From Pseudidiomarina gelatinasegens (GTDB lineage Bacteria > Pseudomonadota > Gammaproteobacteria > Enterobacterales > Alteromonadaceae), in NCBI RefSeq assembly GCF_004025325.1, contig NZ_RSFE01000001.1, positions 248,001 to 312,000 of the forward strand: a DNA stretch of 64,000 bases. Reading direction: 5' to 3'. This document shows, piece after piece, positions 18,737 through 28,173 of the stretch; within the stretch, counting starts at the first letter, position 1, and each line of letters opens with the position of its first letter. The position numbers and the translations under genes were made by a program. A model generated the notes under the pieces. It saw nothing but the letters and a program-made list of their open reading frames with translations, did not search any database and was not told where the DNA came from.

Positions 18737-20696
18737 AACTACCTCGTTGTTTGCGTTGTGAACGGTAGCGTTTGTCACTCATCGCCAGTGCGCCACCAAG
18801 AGCCATAATAAGTGCGCCTAACCAAATCCAGCGCACAAATGGCTTAATGTAAATTCGTACCGCCCAAGCATCCGGGCTGTCGGCATCTTGCAACGGTTCG
18901 CCTAACGCGACATACAAGTCACGTAAAAAGCCTGAGTCCAACCCTACTTCGGTCATGCTCATACGTTGCACAGTATAGAAGCGCTTCTCAGTCACTAAAT
19001 CAGAGACTTTTCGGTCGTTCTTATACACAGAAAACTCTGCATAATCGGCAATGTAGTTCGGCCCTTGCTGTTTGCTTAATCGGTCGAATTGGAAACGATA
19101 CTGTTCAATCTGCACCGACTCGCCCGGAGCTAAACGCACATCGCGCTCCACTTCGTATTGGCTCACCGCAGCAATACCGACCAAAGCTATTGCAAAGCCT
19201 AAGTGACCCAACACCATACCCCAGTGGCTGCGCCCCAATTTGGTTAGACTAGCCAGCCCCTGACCACGTTGCTGAATCCGTTGTTTCAACTCGGTAAGTA
19301 GCGTTAACACAATCCATAGCGCCATCACCAAACCAAGTACGGTAATCGCAACCACTTGATCAGCCAGTAAGTACGGTAGCGCCAAGCCTAATCCGAGCGC
19401 CAGCAAAAAGGCTAGTATCAAATCGCTGCGAATGGCTTTGAGCTCTTGCCGACGCCAGCGGAATAACGGACCAAGCCCCATCAGGAATACAAACGGCACA
19501 ATCAGCCAGGTAAACATGCTGTTGAAGAAGGGTTCGCCAATTGAAATCGAGCCTAAGCCAAGTTCTTTATGTACCAATGGCAACAAAGTACCGAGCAGCA
19601 CCACCAAGGTGGCGGCCATCAATAGAATGTTGTTACCCAGTAACATCACTTCACGTGACACCGCTTCATATTTGGTATGGCTGTTTACCGCGCCTGCGCG
19701 CAGCGCAAACAGCAATAACGAACCGCCAATAACAACGGCAAGCAAACCAAGAATAAACAGACCGCGGGCCGGGTCAGTCGCAAACGCATGCACCGACACA
19801 ATCACGCCAGAACGCACCAGGAACGTGCCCAATAAGCTTAAGCTAAATGCGGAAATGGCCAGCAGCACCGTCCACGATTTAAAGGCGCCGCGTTTTTCAG
19901 TAACCGCCAACGAGTGAATTAATGCGGTACCCACCAACCACGGCATAAAGCTTGCGTTTTCAACTGGGTCCCAGAACCACCAGCCACCCCAGCCAAGTTC
20001 GTAGTACGCCCACCAACTGCCCAGCGCAATGCCAACTGTGAGAAAACACCAAGCAGCGGTTGCCCACGGGCGCGACCAACGTGCCCACGACGCATCCAAC
20101 TTGCCACTAATTAATGCGGCTATCGCGAATGCGAAGGCAACTGAGAAACCAACGTAGCCCATGTACAACAACGGCGGATGAACAATCATGCCGGGGTCTT
20201 GCAGCAGCGGGTTTAAATCGCGGCCATCAACAGGAATAAGCGGCAGCGCGCGGTCGAATGGGTTCGACACACTCATCATAAATAAATAGAAGCCGATACT
20301 GATCAAGCCGAGTATTGCCAACACGCGGGCCATCATGGTTAATGGCATACGGCGTGAGAACATCGCAACGGCGGCTATCCAGCCGGCCTGCATCAACATC
20401 CACAGCAAGAATGAACCTTCGTGCGAACCCCATACCGCAGTTATACGATATGCCAATGGCAACGCGGTATTCGAGTTGTGCGCGACATACGAAATACTGA
20501 AGTCGTTCACGATAAAGCCGTAGGTTAGCGCCGCATAAGAAAGCGCGGTGAACACAAACTGTCCGTAAGCCAGCGGCCGTGCCAACAACATTGCGCCACT
20601 GTGCCCGCGCCACGCGCCCCACAAAGGATAAATCGCCAACAATACGGAAAACGCCAGCGCAACCGCCAGTGTCAATTGTCCAAATTCAGCAATCAT
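18723..20696 (-). CDS. ccmF: Heme lyase subunit CcmF
   Basis: Large integral membrane protein that attaches heme to apocytochrome c. The 657-residue product has about 15 membrane helices and the WWD domain (WGGWWFWDPVENASFMPWL) near residue 235, plus conserved periplasmic histidines such as GSHEGSFLLW and VHPPLLYMGYVG. It overlaps ccmE by one base. Confidence 0.97.
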   Translation of the reverse strand: MIAEFGQLTLAVALAFSVLLAIYPLWGAWRGHSGAMLLARPLAYGQFVFTALSYAALTYGFIVNDFSISYVAHNSNTALPLAYRITAVWGSHEGSFLLWMLMQAGWIAAVAMFSRRMPLTMMARVLAILGLISIGFYLFMMSVSNPFDRALPLIPVDGRDLNPLLQDPGMIVHPPLLYMGYVGFSVAFAFAIAALISGKLDASWARWSRPWATAAWCFLTVGIALGSWWAYYELGWGGWWFWDPVENASFMPWLVGTALIHSLAVTEKRGAFKSWTVLLAISAFSLSLLGTFLVRSGVIVSVHAFATDPARGLFILGLLAVVIGGSLLLFALRAGAVNSHTKYEAVSREVMLLGNNILLMAATLVVLLGTLLPLVHKELGLGSISIGEPFFNSMFTWLIVPFVFLMGLGPLFRWRRQELKAIRSDLILAFLLALGLGLALPYLLADQVVAITVLGLVMALWIVLTLLTELKQRIQQRGQGLASLTKLGRSHWGMVLGHLGFAIALVGIAAVSQYEVERDVRLAPGESVQIEQYRFQFDRLSKQQGPNYIADYAEFSVYKNDRKVSDLVTEKRFYTVQRMSMTEVGLDSGFLRDLYVALGEPLQDADSPDAWAVRIYIKPFVRWIWLGALIMALGGALAMSDKRYRSQRKQRGSYGTA

Positions 20697-21217
20697 TAGT
20701 AATTCCCCGACTCTTTTTTGTCGTCATTCGAGTCGTTATCAGAACCGGTGTAGTCCGGTTGGTTTGGATTCACGTGCTTAATGCCCTTCATGGCCTCTGC
20801 CAATTCCGGCGGCATGTATTCTTCATCGTGCTTCGCCAGCACTTCAGTGGCTTTTAACACACGCGGTTCAATCAACACACCTTGCGCCACAATGCCCTGA
20901 CCTTCACGGAATAAATCCGGTAAAATTCCGGTATACAGCACGGTAACTTCTGGCCCGGTATCGGTGACTTGGAAACTAACTTCCAAAGTTTGTGGGTCGC
21001 GTTTAACCGAACCTTCAACCACCATACCGCCAACCCGTAAACGCTGACCAACTTCAGGACGCACCTTATCGGGCCCTTTGCCATCAACCATTTCTGACGG
21101 GGTGTAGAACAGATCAATATTTTGCGTTAACGCGTACAGAATCAAGCTTATCGCTGCGGCAACGCCAATAATTAACGACAGTACCCATGCGAGGCGTTTT
21201 TTACGACGTGGAATCAT
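20696..21217 (-). CDS. ccmE: Periplasmic heme chaperone CcmE
   Basis: CcmE binds heme covalently through a histidine and delivers it to CcmF. The 173-residue product has one N-terminal membrane anchor (about 9-30), an OB-fold and the heme-binding segment [12 protein letters not shown] with H130 and Y134. The C-terminal tail is polar and disordered. It overlaps ccmD by 17 bases. Confidence 0.96.
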   Translation of the reverse strand: MIPRRKKRLAWVLSLIIGVAAAISLILYALTQNIDLFYTPSEMVDGKGPDKVRPEVGQRLRVGGMVVEGSVKRDPQTLEVSFQVTDTGPEVTVLYTGILPDLFREGQGIVAQGVLIEPRVLKATEVLAKHDEEYMPPELAEAMKGIKHVNPNQPDYTGSDNDSNDDKKESGNY

Positions 21218-21434
21218 TAGTACTCTTACTCCTACTACGCTCTTGCTGTTTACGACGCGCCAACCGCTGTTGCCGCTGCTGTTCTTGAACGGCCATACGT
21301 GCCAGCGTTTTACGAGTGAGCAACCCGTGCACCACCAACAAGCCGACAGCTAAAATCGATACGCCGAACGATAGCCACACATAAAACCCGTAGCCATCCA
21401 TCCAAATTATTTCTTGCCAACTATTGAACGCCAT
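21201..21434 (-). CDS. ccmD: Heme exporter protein CcmD
   Basis: Small single-pass membrane protein that releases holo-CcmE from the CcmABC complex. The ATG at 21434 (MAFNSWQEI) gives 77 residues; five upstream in-frame residues have no support. It has one membrane helix (about residues 17-37) with [11 protein letters not shown] and a basic tail, and overlaps ccmC by 14 bases. Confidence 0.92.
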   Translation of the reverse strand: MAFNSWQEIIWMDGYGFYVWLSFGVSILAVGLLVVHGLLTRKTLARMAVQEQQRQQRLARRKQQERSRSKSTNDSTS

Positions 21435-22176
21435 TGTTGGCCTCCACACCCAGTTGTTGCATAGCCCACGGGCGGTGCAGCTCTTGCTTTAATATTTCAT
21501 TACGTAAACGCTGCGTTATCAGCGCAGCCGTTAGGAACAAAAAGCCAGCGATGCTTATTAACAGCGGAATCAACATTTCCGGCGGCATCGAAGGTTTTGA
21601 AAACTTGGTAATGGTGGCGCCTTGGTGCAACGAGTTCCACCAATACACTGAAAAATGAATAATCGGTACATTCACCACACCAACCAGCGACAGAATAGCC
21701 GCCGCCTTGGCCCCAGTGCGCGCATCATTAAATGCGTAATACAATGCCAACACACCGATATAAAGAAACAACAAAATCAATTCGGACGTAAGCCGCGCGT
21801 CCCATTCCCACCAGGTGCCCCACATCGGCTTGCCCCAAACGGCGCCGGTAAACAATGCGACGAAGGTTAGCACCGCACCGACAGGTGCGATTGCCGCAAT
21901 GGCCCATTCCGCCGTGCGGATTTGCCAAACTAATGCAATCAGCGCTGCAATGGCCATGCCGGTATAGGCGCCCATCGAGAACATGGCGGCAGGTACATGA
22001 ATAAAGATAATTCGGTAACTGTCACCTTGCTGGTAGTCAGGTGGCGCATAAAACAGCCCCCAAACCAGGCCCACGGAAACCAAGATGAGTGCCAAGCCGC
22101 TCAACCACGGTAGCCAAGCACCTAACAATCTAAACGTTGCTTCGCCTTTGGCGTATGGATGTAACCATTTCCACAT
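21421..22176 (-). CDS. ccmC: Heme exporter protein CcmC
   Basis: Six-helix membrane protein that attaches heme to CcmE. The 251-residue product contains the WWD motif WGTWWEWDARLTSELILLF near residue 130, flanked by conserved histidines (IFIHVPAAMFSMGAY and IHFSVYWWNSLHQG). It sits one base after ccmB. Confidence 0.97.
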   Translation of the reverse strand: MWKWLHPYAKGEATFRLLGAWLPWLSGLALILVSVGLVWGLFYAPPDYQQGDSYRIIFIHVPAAMFSMGAYTGMAIAALIALVWQIRTAEWAIAAIAPVGAVLTFVALFTGAVWGKPMWGTWWEWDARLTSELILLFLYIGVLALYYAFNDARTGAKAAAILSLVGVVNVPIIHFSVYWWNSLHQGATITKFSKPSMPPEMLIPLLISIAGFLFLTAALITQRLRNEILKQELHRPWAMQQLGVEANNGVQ

Positions 22177-22177
22177 A

Positions 22178-22861
22178 TTAATTCACGCTCACTCGTATTG
22201 CTGCAGCCACCGCCAAAGGCGCTAACGTTAGCGTCAGTAACATTAACCCTGCCAATAATACCACTTGCCCGTATGCAGATGTACCCACTAGCGTACTCTC
22301 AACTGCCGCAGCCGCAAATATCAACAAAGGGATAAACAACGGCAACAACAATAAACTCAACAGCGCACCGCCACGCCCTAAACTTACCGTGAGCGCTGCC
22401 CCTACGGCAGTCATGGCACTCAACATTGGGGTACCCACTAAGAGAGTGAGCATTAACGTGCCCCAAGCTTCAAACGGCAGTTTTAATAATAATGCGCAAA
22501 GCGGCGCTAAGATCACCAGTGGCAAACCACTTAACAACCAATGCACCACAATTTTACCCAACGCCAGCGCAGGAAGTGGCGCCGGCAACAGCACCATTTG
22601 CTCAAGACTACCGTCAAGAAAATCATCCCGAAACAAACGCTCAGAACCAAGTAACGCTGACAACAACGCCGCCACCCAAATCACACCGGTGGCTATGCGC
22701 CCTAAAATATCAGGACCCGGGCCAACGGCCAGTGGGAATAAAGTGACCACGATTAAAACAAATAACAGTGGATTAATAACATCACTGCGCCGCCGCAGTG
22801 CCACGGCTAAGTCACGTCGCATCAGTGTTTTTAATATGCGCCAAGTGCTTGCGTTATTCAT
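22178..22861 (-). CDS. ccmB: Heme exporter membrane protein CcmB
   Basis: Permease partner of CcmA in the ABC complex that releases holo-CcmE. The ATG at 22861 forms an ATGAATAA overlap with the ccmA stop; an alternative ATG 18 bases upstream is possible. The 227-residue product has six membrane helices and the conserved FRDDFLDGSLEQMVLLP segment. Confidence 0.95.
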   Translation of the reverse strand: MNNASTWRILKTLMRRDLAVALRRRSDVINPLLFVLIVVTLFPLAVGPGPDILGRIATGVIWVAALLSALLGSERLFRDDFLDGSLEQMVLLPAPLPALALGKIVVHWLLSGLPLVILAPLCALLLKLPFEAWGTLMLTLLVGTPMLSAMTAVGAALTVSLGRGGALLSLLLLPLFIPLLIFAAAAVESTLVGTSAYGQVVLLAGLMLLTLTLAPLAVAAAIRVSVN

Positions 22862-23498
22862 AGCCAAGCGCCTCATCATGAGGTTCGATGCGTATTTTTT
22901 GTAATCGTTCCCCAGACCACGTTAATGGCTGGTGCGAGGTGAGCAACAAGGCGCCCCCTTGGTCAATATGATGTTGAAAACGCTCGTGGAGCAATTTAAT
23001 GCCACGGCTGTCTAGCGCGGTAAAGGGTTCATCAAGAATCCATAAAGGTGCCGTGCTGTACCAGAGTCGCGCAAGCGCAATTCGGCGCTGTTGTCCGGCA
23101 GAAAGTTGTTGGGCTGGAAGGTCTTCTAACCCCAGCAGGCCAACGGTTTCTAACAAGTGCCACGCATCAACGTCTTCAGCACCATCAAATTGACTTTGAT
23201 AATGCAGATTTTCTAAAGCGGTGAGTTCAGCTTTGACGGCAGGCTTATGCCCGATGAATAGGGTGTTACGTTGCCAAAGCTCAGGGTCTTCATATTGAGG
23301 CTGACCAAATAGCAGCACCTGCCCTTCTTGCGGGCTTAAAAGGCCAGCGATAATTCGCAGTAGTGTTGACTTACCGGCGCCGTTGGGGCCTTCAACGTGA
23401 AGAATTTCCCCGGCGCAAAGTTGCAGCGAAAGTGATGAGAAGAGCGTGCGTCCCGCACGAACCGACGTGAGTTGTTTCGTTTCAATAACAACAGACAT
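22854..23498 (-). CDS. ccmA: Heme exporter ATP-binding protein CcmA
   Basis: ABC ATPase of the CcmABC complex. The 214-residue product has Walker A GPNGAGKST, signature LSAGQQRRIALAR and Walker B LWILDEPFTALD. It is the first gene of the complete ccmABCDEFGHI operon, implying at least one c-type cytochrome-dependent respiratory chain. Confidence 0.97.
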   Translation of the reverse strand: MSVVIETKQLTSVRAGRTLFSSLSLQLCAGEILHVEGPNGAGKSTLLRIIAGLLSPQEGQVLLFGQPQYEDPELWQRNTLFIGHKPAVKAELTALENLHYQSQFDGAEDVDAWHLLETVGLLGLEDLPAQQLSAGQQRRIALARLWYSTAPLWILDEPFTALDSRGIKLLHERFQHHIDQGGALLLTSHQPLTWSGERLQKIRIEPHDEALGYE

Positions 23499-23513
23499 TG
23501 GAAGTTAGGCAAC

Positions 23514-23542
23514 CTATCGGGTCAACAAAAGTGACCCGATAG
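23514..23542. terminator. Hairpin after the minor pilin operon
   Basis: CTATCGGGTCA and TGACCCGATAG (11 bp) pair around a 7-nt loop, between the pilV-like stop and ccmA. No T-tract follows on the minus strand, so termination is plausible but not certain. Confidence 0.5.
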
Positions 23543-23578
23543 TACCACAGGTTTGCAAGGCCATATAAGCCTCACGTA

Positions 23579-25507
23579 TCAATTTTCGTCCATTCGCACG
23601 TTATGAACTTCGTTGGTGCTTAAGTTAACAACAGAGACCGACGAAGGCGTGAACGTAAAACCAGCCTTGGCGAAATTAATCGTCGTTGACGTGCCAGCCG
23701 GAATACCATTACAAGCATACGAGCCGGTATCCGCATTACCTTGTTTCGAGAAACTACAGGTTACATTTACGCCGCTAACACTAACATCACGGTAGTGCGT
23801 ATTCTTACATGGCTGCCCGTTAAACTGCAGGCAATAAATCTCACCGGTTACGGAGTACAATGGTGTCGTTCCTTCCGACGCATCAACAGTCACATTGACA
23901 GTGCTGCTGAGCCCGCTATCTTCTAGCGGATGTACGGGGAGACTACCAAGCACACTGGCATTCCCTAAGTTGGCATTCATCGTTACAGTCGCTATACCGG
24001 CATCACGCGCACTGACACGACCGCGGCTGTAGGTTCCGTAGTAATTGAGCTCTGGGTCTACAATGGTTTGTATCGGCTCATTGGTCACGTCAGCTACCGG
24101 TTGATTCGATGTTTCCCAAAGCCCAAGCAAAGTCAGGTTGACCTCATAAAAAGGCACCTTCGAAATCCAGTCGGCTTCGTTATTCATAATTGCGGTGCGC
24201 ACCGTTTGTAGATGTTCGGTCGACATGTCGTCCAAATAAATGCCACGGCCTATCATTTGGTACGAACCTGGGTTAACAGTTACATCACGATCACTTGGTG
24301 CGGTAGGTAAAGCCGAATCCATCACCAGTGACTTGACCACATCACGCACATAACTGGTGTATACCGCAGCCCCATCTGGATTAATCAGATAATCTGCAGA
24401 AGTTACCGTTACCGCATGGAACTGCCAGTCGGGGTACATGGCGTACCATCCGTCGATACGCCGCATGCGGCACGACTCTTCGTACACATTGTTCGCGCCT
24501 TGATTGGATTCAACTAACAGCCCATTTTCGTCGCGATAAAAATGGCGATGGTTACCATTTTGCTTACGTTGCGTGTCGTGTTTGAAAATATTTCCTGTGT
24601 TAACCATGGTCGAATTATCATGGTGATTTCGACAACACTCATTACACAGCTGTGGCTGGCCAGTAACCGCTGGGTTTAACACACCCGTCATTTTGGTAGT
24701 TTCCGCACCACCATTTGGGTCAAGCACTAAACGATCATCTTTTAAAATCAACCGGTGTGGGGTAATCGAGCTCGACTCAAAGCCGGTAAACATGCATGAG
24801 CAGTTCAGTGTGATAAAGTCTTCCACGCGCTGCGTTTGCGTGGCTTCATCATAGGTTACTGTGTCAAAACGCACGGTTAGCCGGTCGCCACTACGCATCA
24901 CCGTTGGTGTTGGTCGCGTTGTCTCTTTCACCTGATAGCTCAGTGCGCTGTCGTCTTCTGTGAGCTTAACCGCGATAACTTCAGGTGCTGCACCTGGGTT
25001 ATACGTAACACTGGGTTCATTACGTGGCGGCGGTGTGGTCACCGCTAAACCACCATCGCGCATCGCGATGCGGCCTAACCAACCTTCTAAGGTTAGTACT
25101 TGATCTTCACCACCACGCATTTGCCAAGCCACTTCAATGGATACCATTTTGGCATCGGGTGAAGGCGGCAGCGGGCTAGGTAAATCAGGATCTCCTGTTG
25201 TGCGCCACAATCCGTCAAAATATTGGGGTGCGACCGCCCAACTTACAGCATAGGTTTTATCATCGCGTAACACGCTGTCGGTGCCCGACGCAATGTCTTC
25301 AAACAGCTCAAACCTTAGTTCTTCAAGCCGTTGCTGCGCAATTTCAAGCGCAGCAGAATGTTCCGTCGCCCGCGTTGAACTTTGCATAAAGGTACGCTGC
25401 AAACTCACGAGTCCGGTTACGCCTACGGCAATAATAACCAGCGCTACTAAAACTTCCACAAAGGTAAAACCACGCTTTCGCGGTGCATATGCTTGATTAG
25501 AAATCAC
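23579..25507 (-). CDS. Oversized PilV-like minor pilin with long C-terminal extension
   Basis: Type IV prepilin-type protein: KRGFTFVEVLVALVIIAVG gives the prepilin peptidase site (cleavage after G) and hydrophobic helix. PilV proteins are usually 150-200 residues; this one is 642. The extension contains a Cys/His-rich stretch (LCNECCRNHHD near residue 288 and GNHRHFYRD) and ends in an Ig-like or carboxypeptidase-regulatory-like fold (FTFTPSSVSVVNL). It is last in a fimT-pilW-pilX-pilV order and overlaps pilX by 11 bases. No pilY1 follows, so the extension might serve as tip adhesin. That role is inference. Confidence 0.75.
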   Translation of the reverse strand: MISNQAYAPRKRGFTFVEVLVALVIIAVGVTGLVSLQRTFMQSSTRATEHSAALEIAQQRLEELRFELFEDIASGTDSVLRDDKTYAVSWAVAPQYFDGLWRTTGDPDLPSPLPPSPDAKMVSIEVAWQMRGGEDQVLTLEGWLGRIAMRDGGLAVTTPPPRNEPSVTYNPGAAPEVIAVKLTEDDSALSYQVKETTRPTPTVMRSGDRLTVRFDTVTYDEATQTQRVEDFITLNCSCMFTGFESSSITPHRLILKDDRLVLDPNGGAETTKMTGVLNPAVTGQPQLCNECCRNHHDNSTMVNTGNIFKHDTQRKQNGNHRHFYRDENGLLVESNQGANNVYEESCRMRRIDGWYAMYPDWQFHAVTVTSADYLINPDGAAVYTSYVRDVVKSLVMDSALPTAPSDRDVTVNPGSYQMIGRGIYLDDMSTEHLQTVRTAIMNNEADWISKVPFYEVNLTLLGLWETSNQPVADVTNEPIQTIVDPELNYYGTYSRGRVSARDAGIATVTMNANLGNASVLGSLPVHPLEDSGLSSTVNVTVDASEGTTPLYSVTGEIYCLQFNGQPCKNTHYRDVSVSGVNVTCSFSKQGNADTGSYACNGIPAGTSTTINFAKAGFTFTPSSVSVVNLSTNEVHNVRMDEN

Positions 25508-26594
25508 GCCAGCTACCTCCCACGCGAGTCACTCGCTTAAATGCATCATTGTTAACCAAGTTGGTTAACACCTCTTCATGGTAGCGCACTAACAGCGTAC
25601 CGTTGGATAAAGAAGGGTCGAAATTCGCCATCACCGCGCCGTTAATGGTTGCGCCGCCGTTAAGCTTTAAATCATAGTCGGTTACATTACCTGGTGTGCG
25701 AAAGGCAAACACAAGGCCGTTTACAACCGTGTTGCCGTTAATAGAGAGACTGCCGTCTTGAATCACTAACGCAACAGGATTCTCAGTAGAACCAATGTCA
25801 ACACTGGGTGCGCAGTTACCAATCACCCAGATTAAACCTGTGGATGCTGGCCCAATACTGTCACAGCCATTAACGATAGCCGTGGCTGAGTCACGTAAGT
25901 CCTGCCACTTAGGTTCGGGCACACCAAATAAATATTCCAGTAAATCGTCGGGGAAGTTTGGGTCATTATCGAGGATATCGACACCGTGCTCGCCACGCTC
26001 GCTAAAGGGTTGAGATGAGCAATTACCCTCGGTATATTCTTGCTGCCCGCAGGTAGTGCCGCTACCGTTGATATCAACATCACCTTCGGTCCATATCGAC
26101 AAAGGCACGCCATCTCCGCCACCGTTGGGGTTGGCCACAACTTCAAAGTTACCGGAAACGTTCATACTGCCTTTAATTGCTACCGGCGTATCCGGGGCCG
26201 AGCGAATCATGGGTAACACCGCAATTTGCTGGCGCACGGTACGTGTAGCGCGAGTGTCCGCCGAGTTTGCTGTTAGCACAACATCGACAATTTCTACGTC
26301 GCCACGAATGGTTTCTTCAAACAAGGTGCTGGCTAGCGTGGCTGAATATTGTGCCGCGCCAATCGTCCCGGCAATGGTTCGGTTCAAGTCGGAACGGTCA
26401 CCATCAACTTCCATAATCACCTGCTCAATCGCCGCATCAGCAACCATAGTTGCTTCTTGCATGCTGGCATGATTGCGCATAATTCGCTGTTCTTGCACTT
26501 TGAATCGCGCAGTATAAAGCGTAACTAAAATAATAATCGACAATAACAACACGGTAATTGTGATGGTGGCGAAGCCTGTTTGTTTAGAATGCAT
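25497..26594 (-). CDS. PilX-like minor pilin / pilus assembly protein
   Basis: A 365-residue protein starting at the ATG at 26594 (MHSKQTGFATITITVLLLS), which gives the typical short basic leader and hydrophobic helix of PilX-family pilins; the frame continues ten residues upstream inside pilW. The domain after the helix is larger than in standard PilX and has a Gly/Asn-rich central region with several cysteines (SGTTCGQQEYTEGNCSSQPF). It overlaps pilW by 11 bases. Confidence 0.75.
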   Translation of the reverse strand: MHSKQTGFATITITVLLLSIIILVTLYTARFKVQEQRIMRNHASMQEATMVADAAIEQVIMEVDGDRSDLNRTIAGTIGAAQYSATLASTLFEETIRGDVEIVDVVLTANSADTRATRTVRQQIAVLPMIRSAPDTPVAIKGSMNVSGNFEVVANPNGGGDGVPLSIWTEGDVDINGSGTTCGQQEYTEGNCSSQPFSERGEHGVDILDNDPNFPDDLLEYLFGVPEPKWQDLRDSATAIVNGCDSIGPASTGLIWVIGNCAPSVDIGSTENPVALVIQDGSLSINGNTVVNGLVFAFRTPGNVTDYDLKLNGGATINGAVMANFDPSLSNGTLLVRYHEEVLTNLVNNDAFKRVTRVGGSWRDF

Positions 26595-27195
26595 TGCGAA
26601 GCACCACCTCTGTTGCAAGTTCACGTGATATTTGGCTATCGCTTGGCAAAGACACCACCATTAAAACCTCGACAACCTGTTCGTTCACTGCATCGAGCAT
26701 ACGCTCGGTTAAAACAAATTCTAAAACGTCCACTTGAATGAGATCTGGGCTGGTTAGCCCTTCCCAACCAGCATCACCGCATGCGGCGCCAGCCTGGCGG
26801 CGCTGTACCTGCCCATCGCGCAAGCGATAACCAAACCGCTCAGGGTCGCCATCGTGCGTGCTGCTGTTGTTGGCATCGTAATCAAACAATAAACAACTGG
26901 CCGCAACTTCACTGGGATGCTGAGAAACCACAATGGAGTTATTAAACCCTGCGACGGCGTTATCTGGGTCTACCACCAACAAGTGGGCGTCGCCACGATA
27001 GCCAGCCCGACGCAAGTCGCCAACCAGCAAATCCATAACCGCGGTCGACTCTTCCTGCAATTGGCTCAGTTTTAAGCTACGCGAGTTGGTACCCAAGGTA
27101 GCAGAGAACACCGAGGTGAGTGCCGCCATCAAAATCAGGCCTAGGGTAATCGTGATCATCAATTCAACTAATGACAAGCCGCGCTGCTTTAACAT
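26584..27195 (-). CDS. PilW-like minor pilin
   Basis: A 203-residue prepilin-like protein. The ATG at 27195 places QRGLSLVELMITITLGLIL, the prepilin cleavage and helix, at the N-terminus; eleven upstream in-frame residues overlap fimT and are not needed. The LQEESTAVMDLLVGDLRRAGYRG segment is typical of PilW. The start overlaps fimT by seven bases. Confidence 0.82.
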   Translation of the reverse strand: MLKQRGLSLVELMITITLGLILMAALTSVFSATLGTNSRSLKLSQLQEESTAVMDLLVGDLRRAGYRGDAHLLVVDPDNAVAGFNNSIVVSQHPSEVAASCLLFDYDANNSSTHDGDPERFGYRLRDGQVQRRQAGAACGDAGWEGLTSPDLIQVDVLEFVLTERMLDAVNEQVVEVLMVVSLPSDSQISRELATEVVLRNAF

Positions 27196-27716
27196 GCTGG
27201 ATAACTCCCCACGCCGCCAACCTGGCAATAGCGTAAACGTCCGAGTTGGCTAACCACTACCCGAACTTCTTGCTCAACAACATTATTGTTACTTTTTAAT
27301 TGATAGCTCACGGTGCCGGCATTACCCTCAGCTAAACCACGCATGGCGTCGAAGCGTGTGTGGTCGCCTGCCGCAAAAACGGCCGATGCATAGCTTACGC
27401 CGGTGTAGTCATCGCCGTTAATTTGGCGCAATACACCATCAATAGCACAGTCTTCCGTTAAACAATTACACAATGATGTCTCTGCAACTGCCGCACACCA
27501 CTGTCCATTCAGCTCATCCCACACCACGAAACGGTTTTCGCCGCTGCTCAGCGCATCCGAACGGGCATATTGCAGCAGTGCATAAGTGTCTTGGGCAGCG
27601 CCTTGCAAGCGCATGGTACGCGCTAAATCAATAGTCGCAGGCACACCCCACCCCAGCACTATACTGAGAATTAATAAGGTGACGATAAGCTCGAGTAAAG
27701 TAAATCCTTGACGCAT
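27189..27716 (-). CDS. FimT/GspH-family minor pilin
   Basis: A 175-residue prepilin with cleavage site RQGFTLLELIVTLLILSIV. The GspH/FimT domain follows (YALLQYARSDALSSGENRFVVW). Four cysteines cluster in LCNCLTEDC. It is the first gene of the minor pilin operon and is divergent from pilE. Confidence 0.82.
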   Translation of the reverse strand: MRQGFTLLELIVTLLILSIVLGWGVPATIDLARTMRLQGAAQDTYALLQYARSDALSSGENRFVVWDELNGQWCAAVAETSLCNCLTEDCAIDGVLRQINGDDYTGVSYASAVFAAGDHTRFDAMRGLAEGNAGTVSYQLKSNNNVVEQEVRVVVSQLGRLRYCQVGGVGSYPAC

Positions 27717-27784
27717 TGCGTTTGTTCCAAAATTATCGTACTAATGAGCAGATGCATTAATCATAGTATAAACAGGTGGAATAA

Positions 27785-28168
27785 ATGCAAGTTAAAAAAA
27801 CGTTATCAGGCATGACACTCATAGAATTAATGATTGTGGTAGCAATTATAGGCATCATTGCAGCAATCGCCTACCCAAACTTCACTAACTACGTGAAACA
27901 GGGCCGCAGGGCAGACGCTATGGGCGAATTGATGAAATTACAGATGGTCCAGGAAGAGTACAGATTGCGCAATGCCAGCTATGCTTCCATAGCTGATTTG
28001 GGCTTTACATCGTCAAGTGAGTTTTACACTTTCAGCGTAACCAACATCGGCGCAGAGACTTATACGTTAACGGCTACAGCAACCGGAGTCCAGACTTCGG
28101 ACACCGATTGCGCGACGATGAGCATTAATCAGAACGATCAGAAAACGCCCGCAGCCTGTTGGAAGTAG
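27785..28168 (+). CDS. Type IV pilin PilE-like
   Basis: A 127-residue type IVa pilin-like protein with leader MQVKKTLSG and mature start MTLIELMIVVAIIGIIAAIA, carrying the conserved glutamate at position 5. QVVQ-type alpha-helix continuation and a C-terminal Cys pair (DTDCATMS and AACWK) form the usual disulfide loop. It has an AGGTGG ribosome site. It lies divergently from fimT and converges on ispH with 5 nt between stops. In many relatives pilE ends the minor pilin operon; here it is separate. Confidence 0.85.
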   Translation: MQVKKTLSGMTLIELMIVVAIIGIIAAIAYPNFTNYVKQGRRADAMGELMKLQMVQEEYRLRNASYASIADLGFTSSSEFYTFSVTNIGAETYTLTATATGVQTSDTDCATMSINQNDQKTPAACWK

Positions 28169-28173
28169 CCTTG

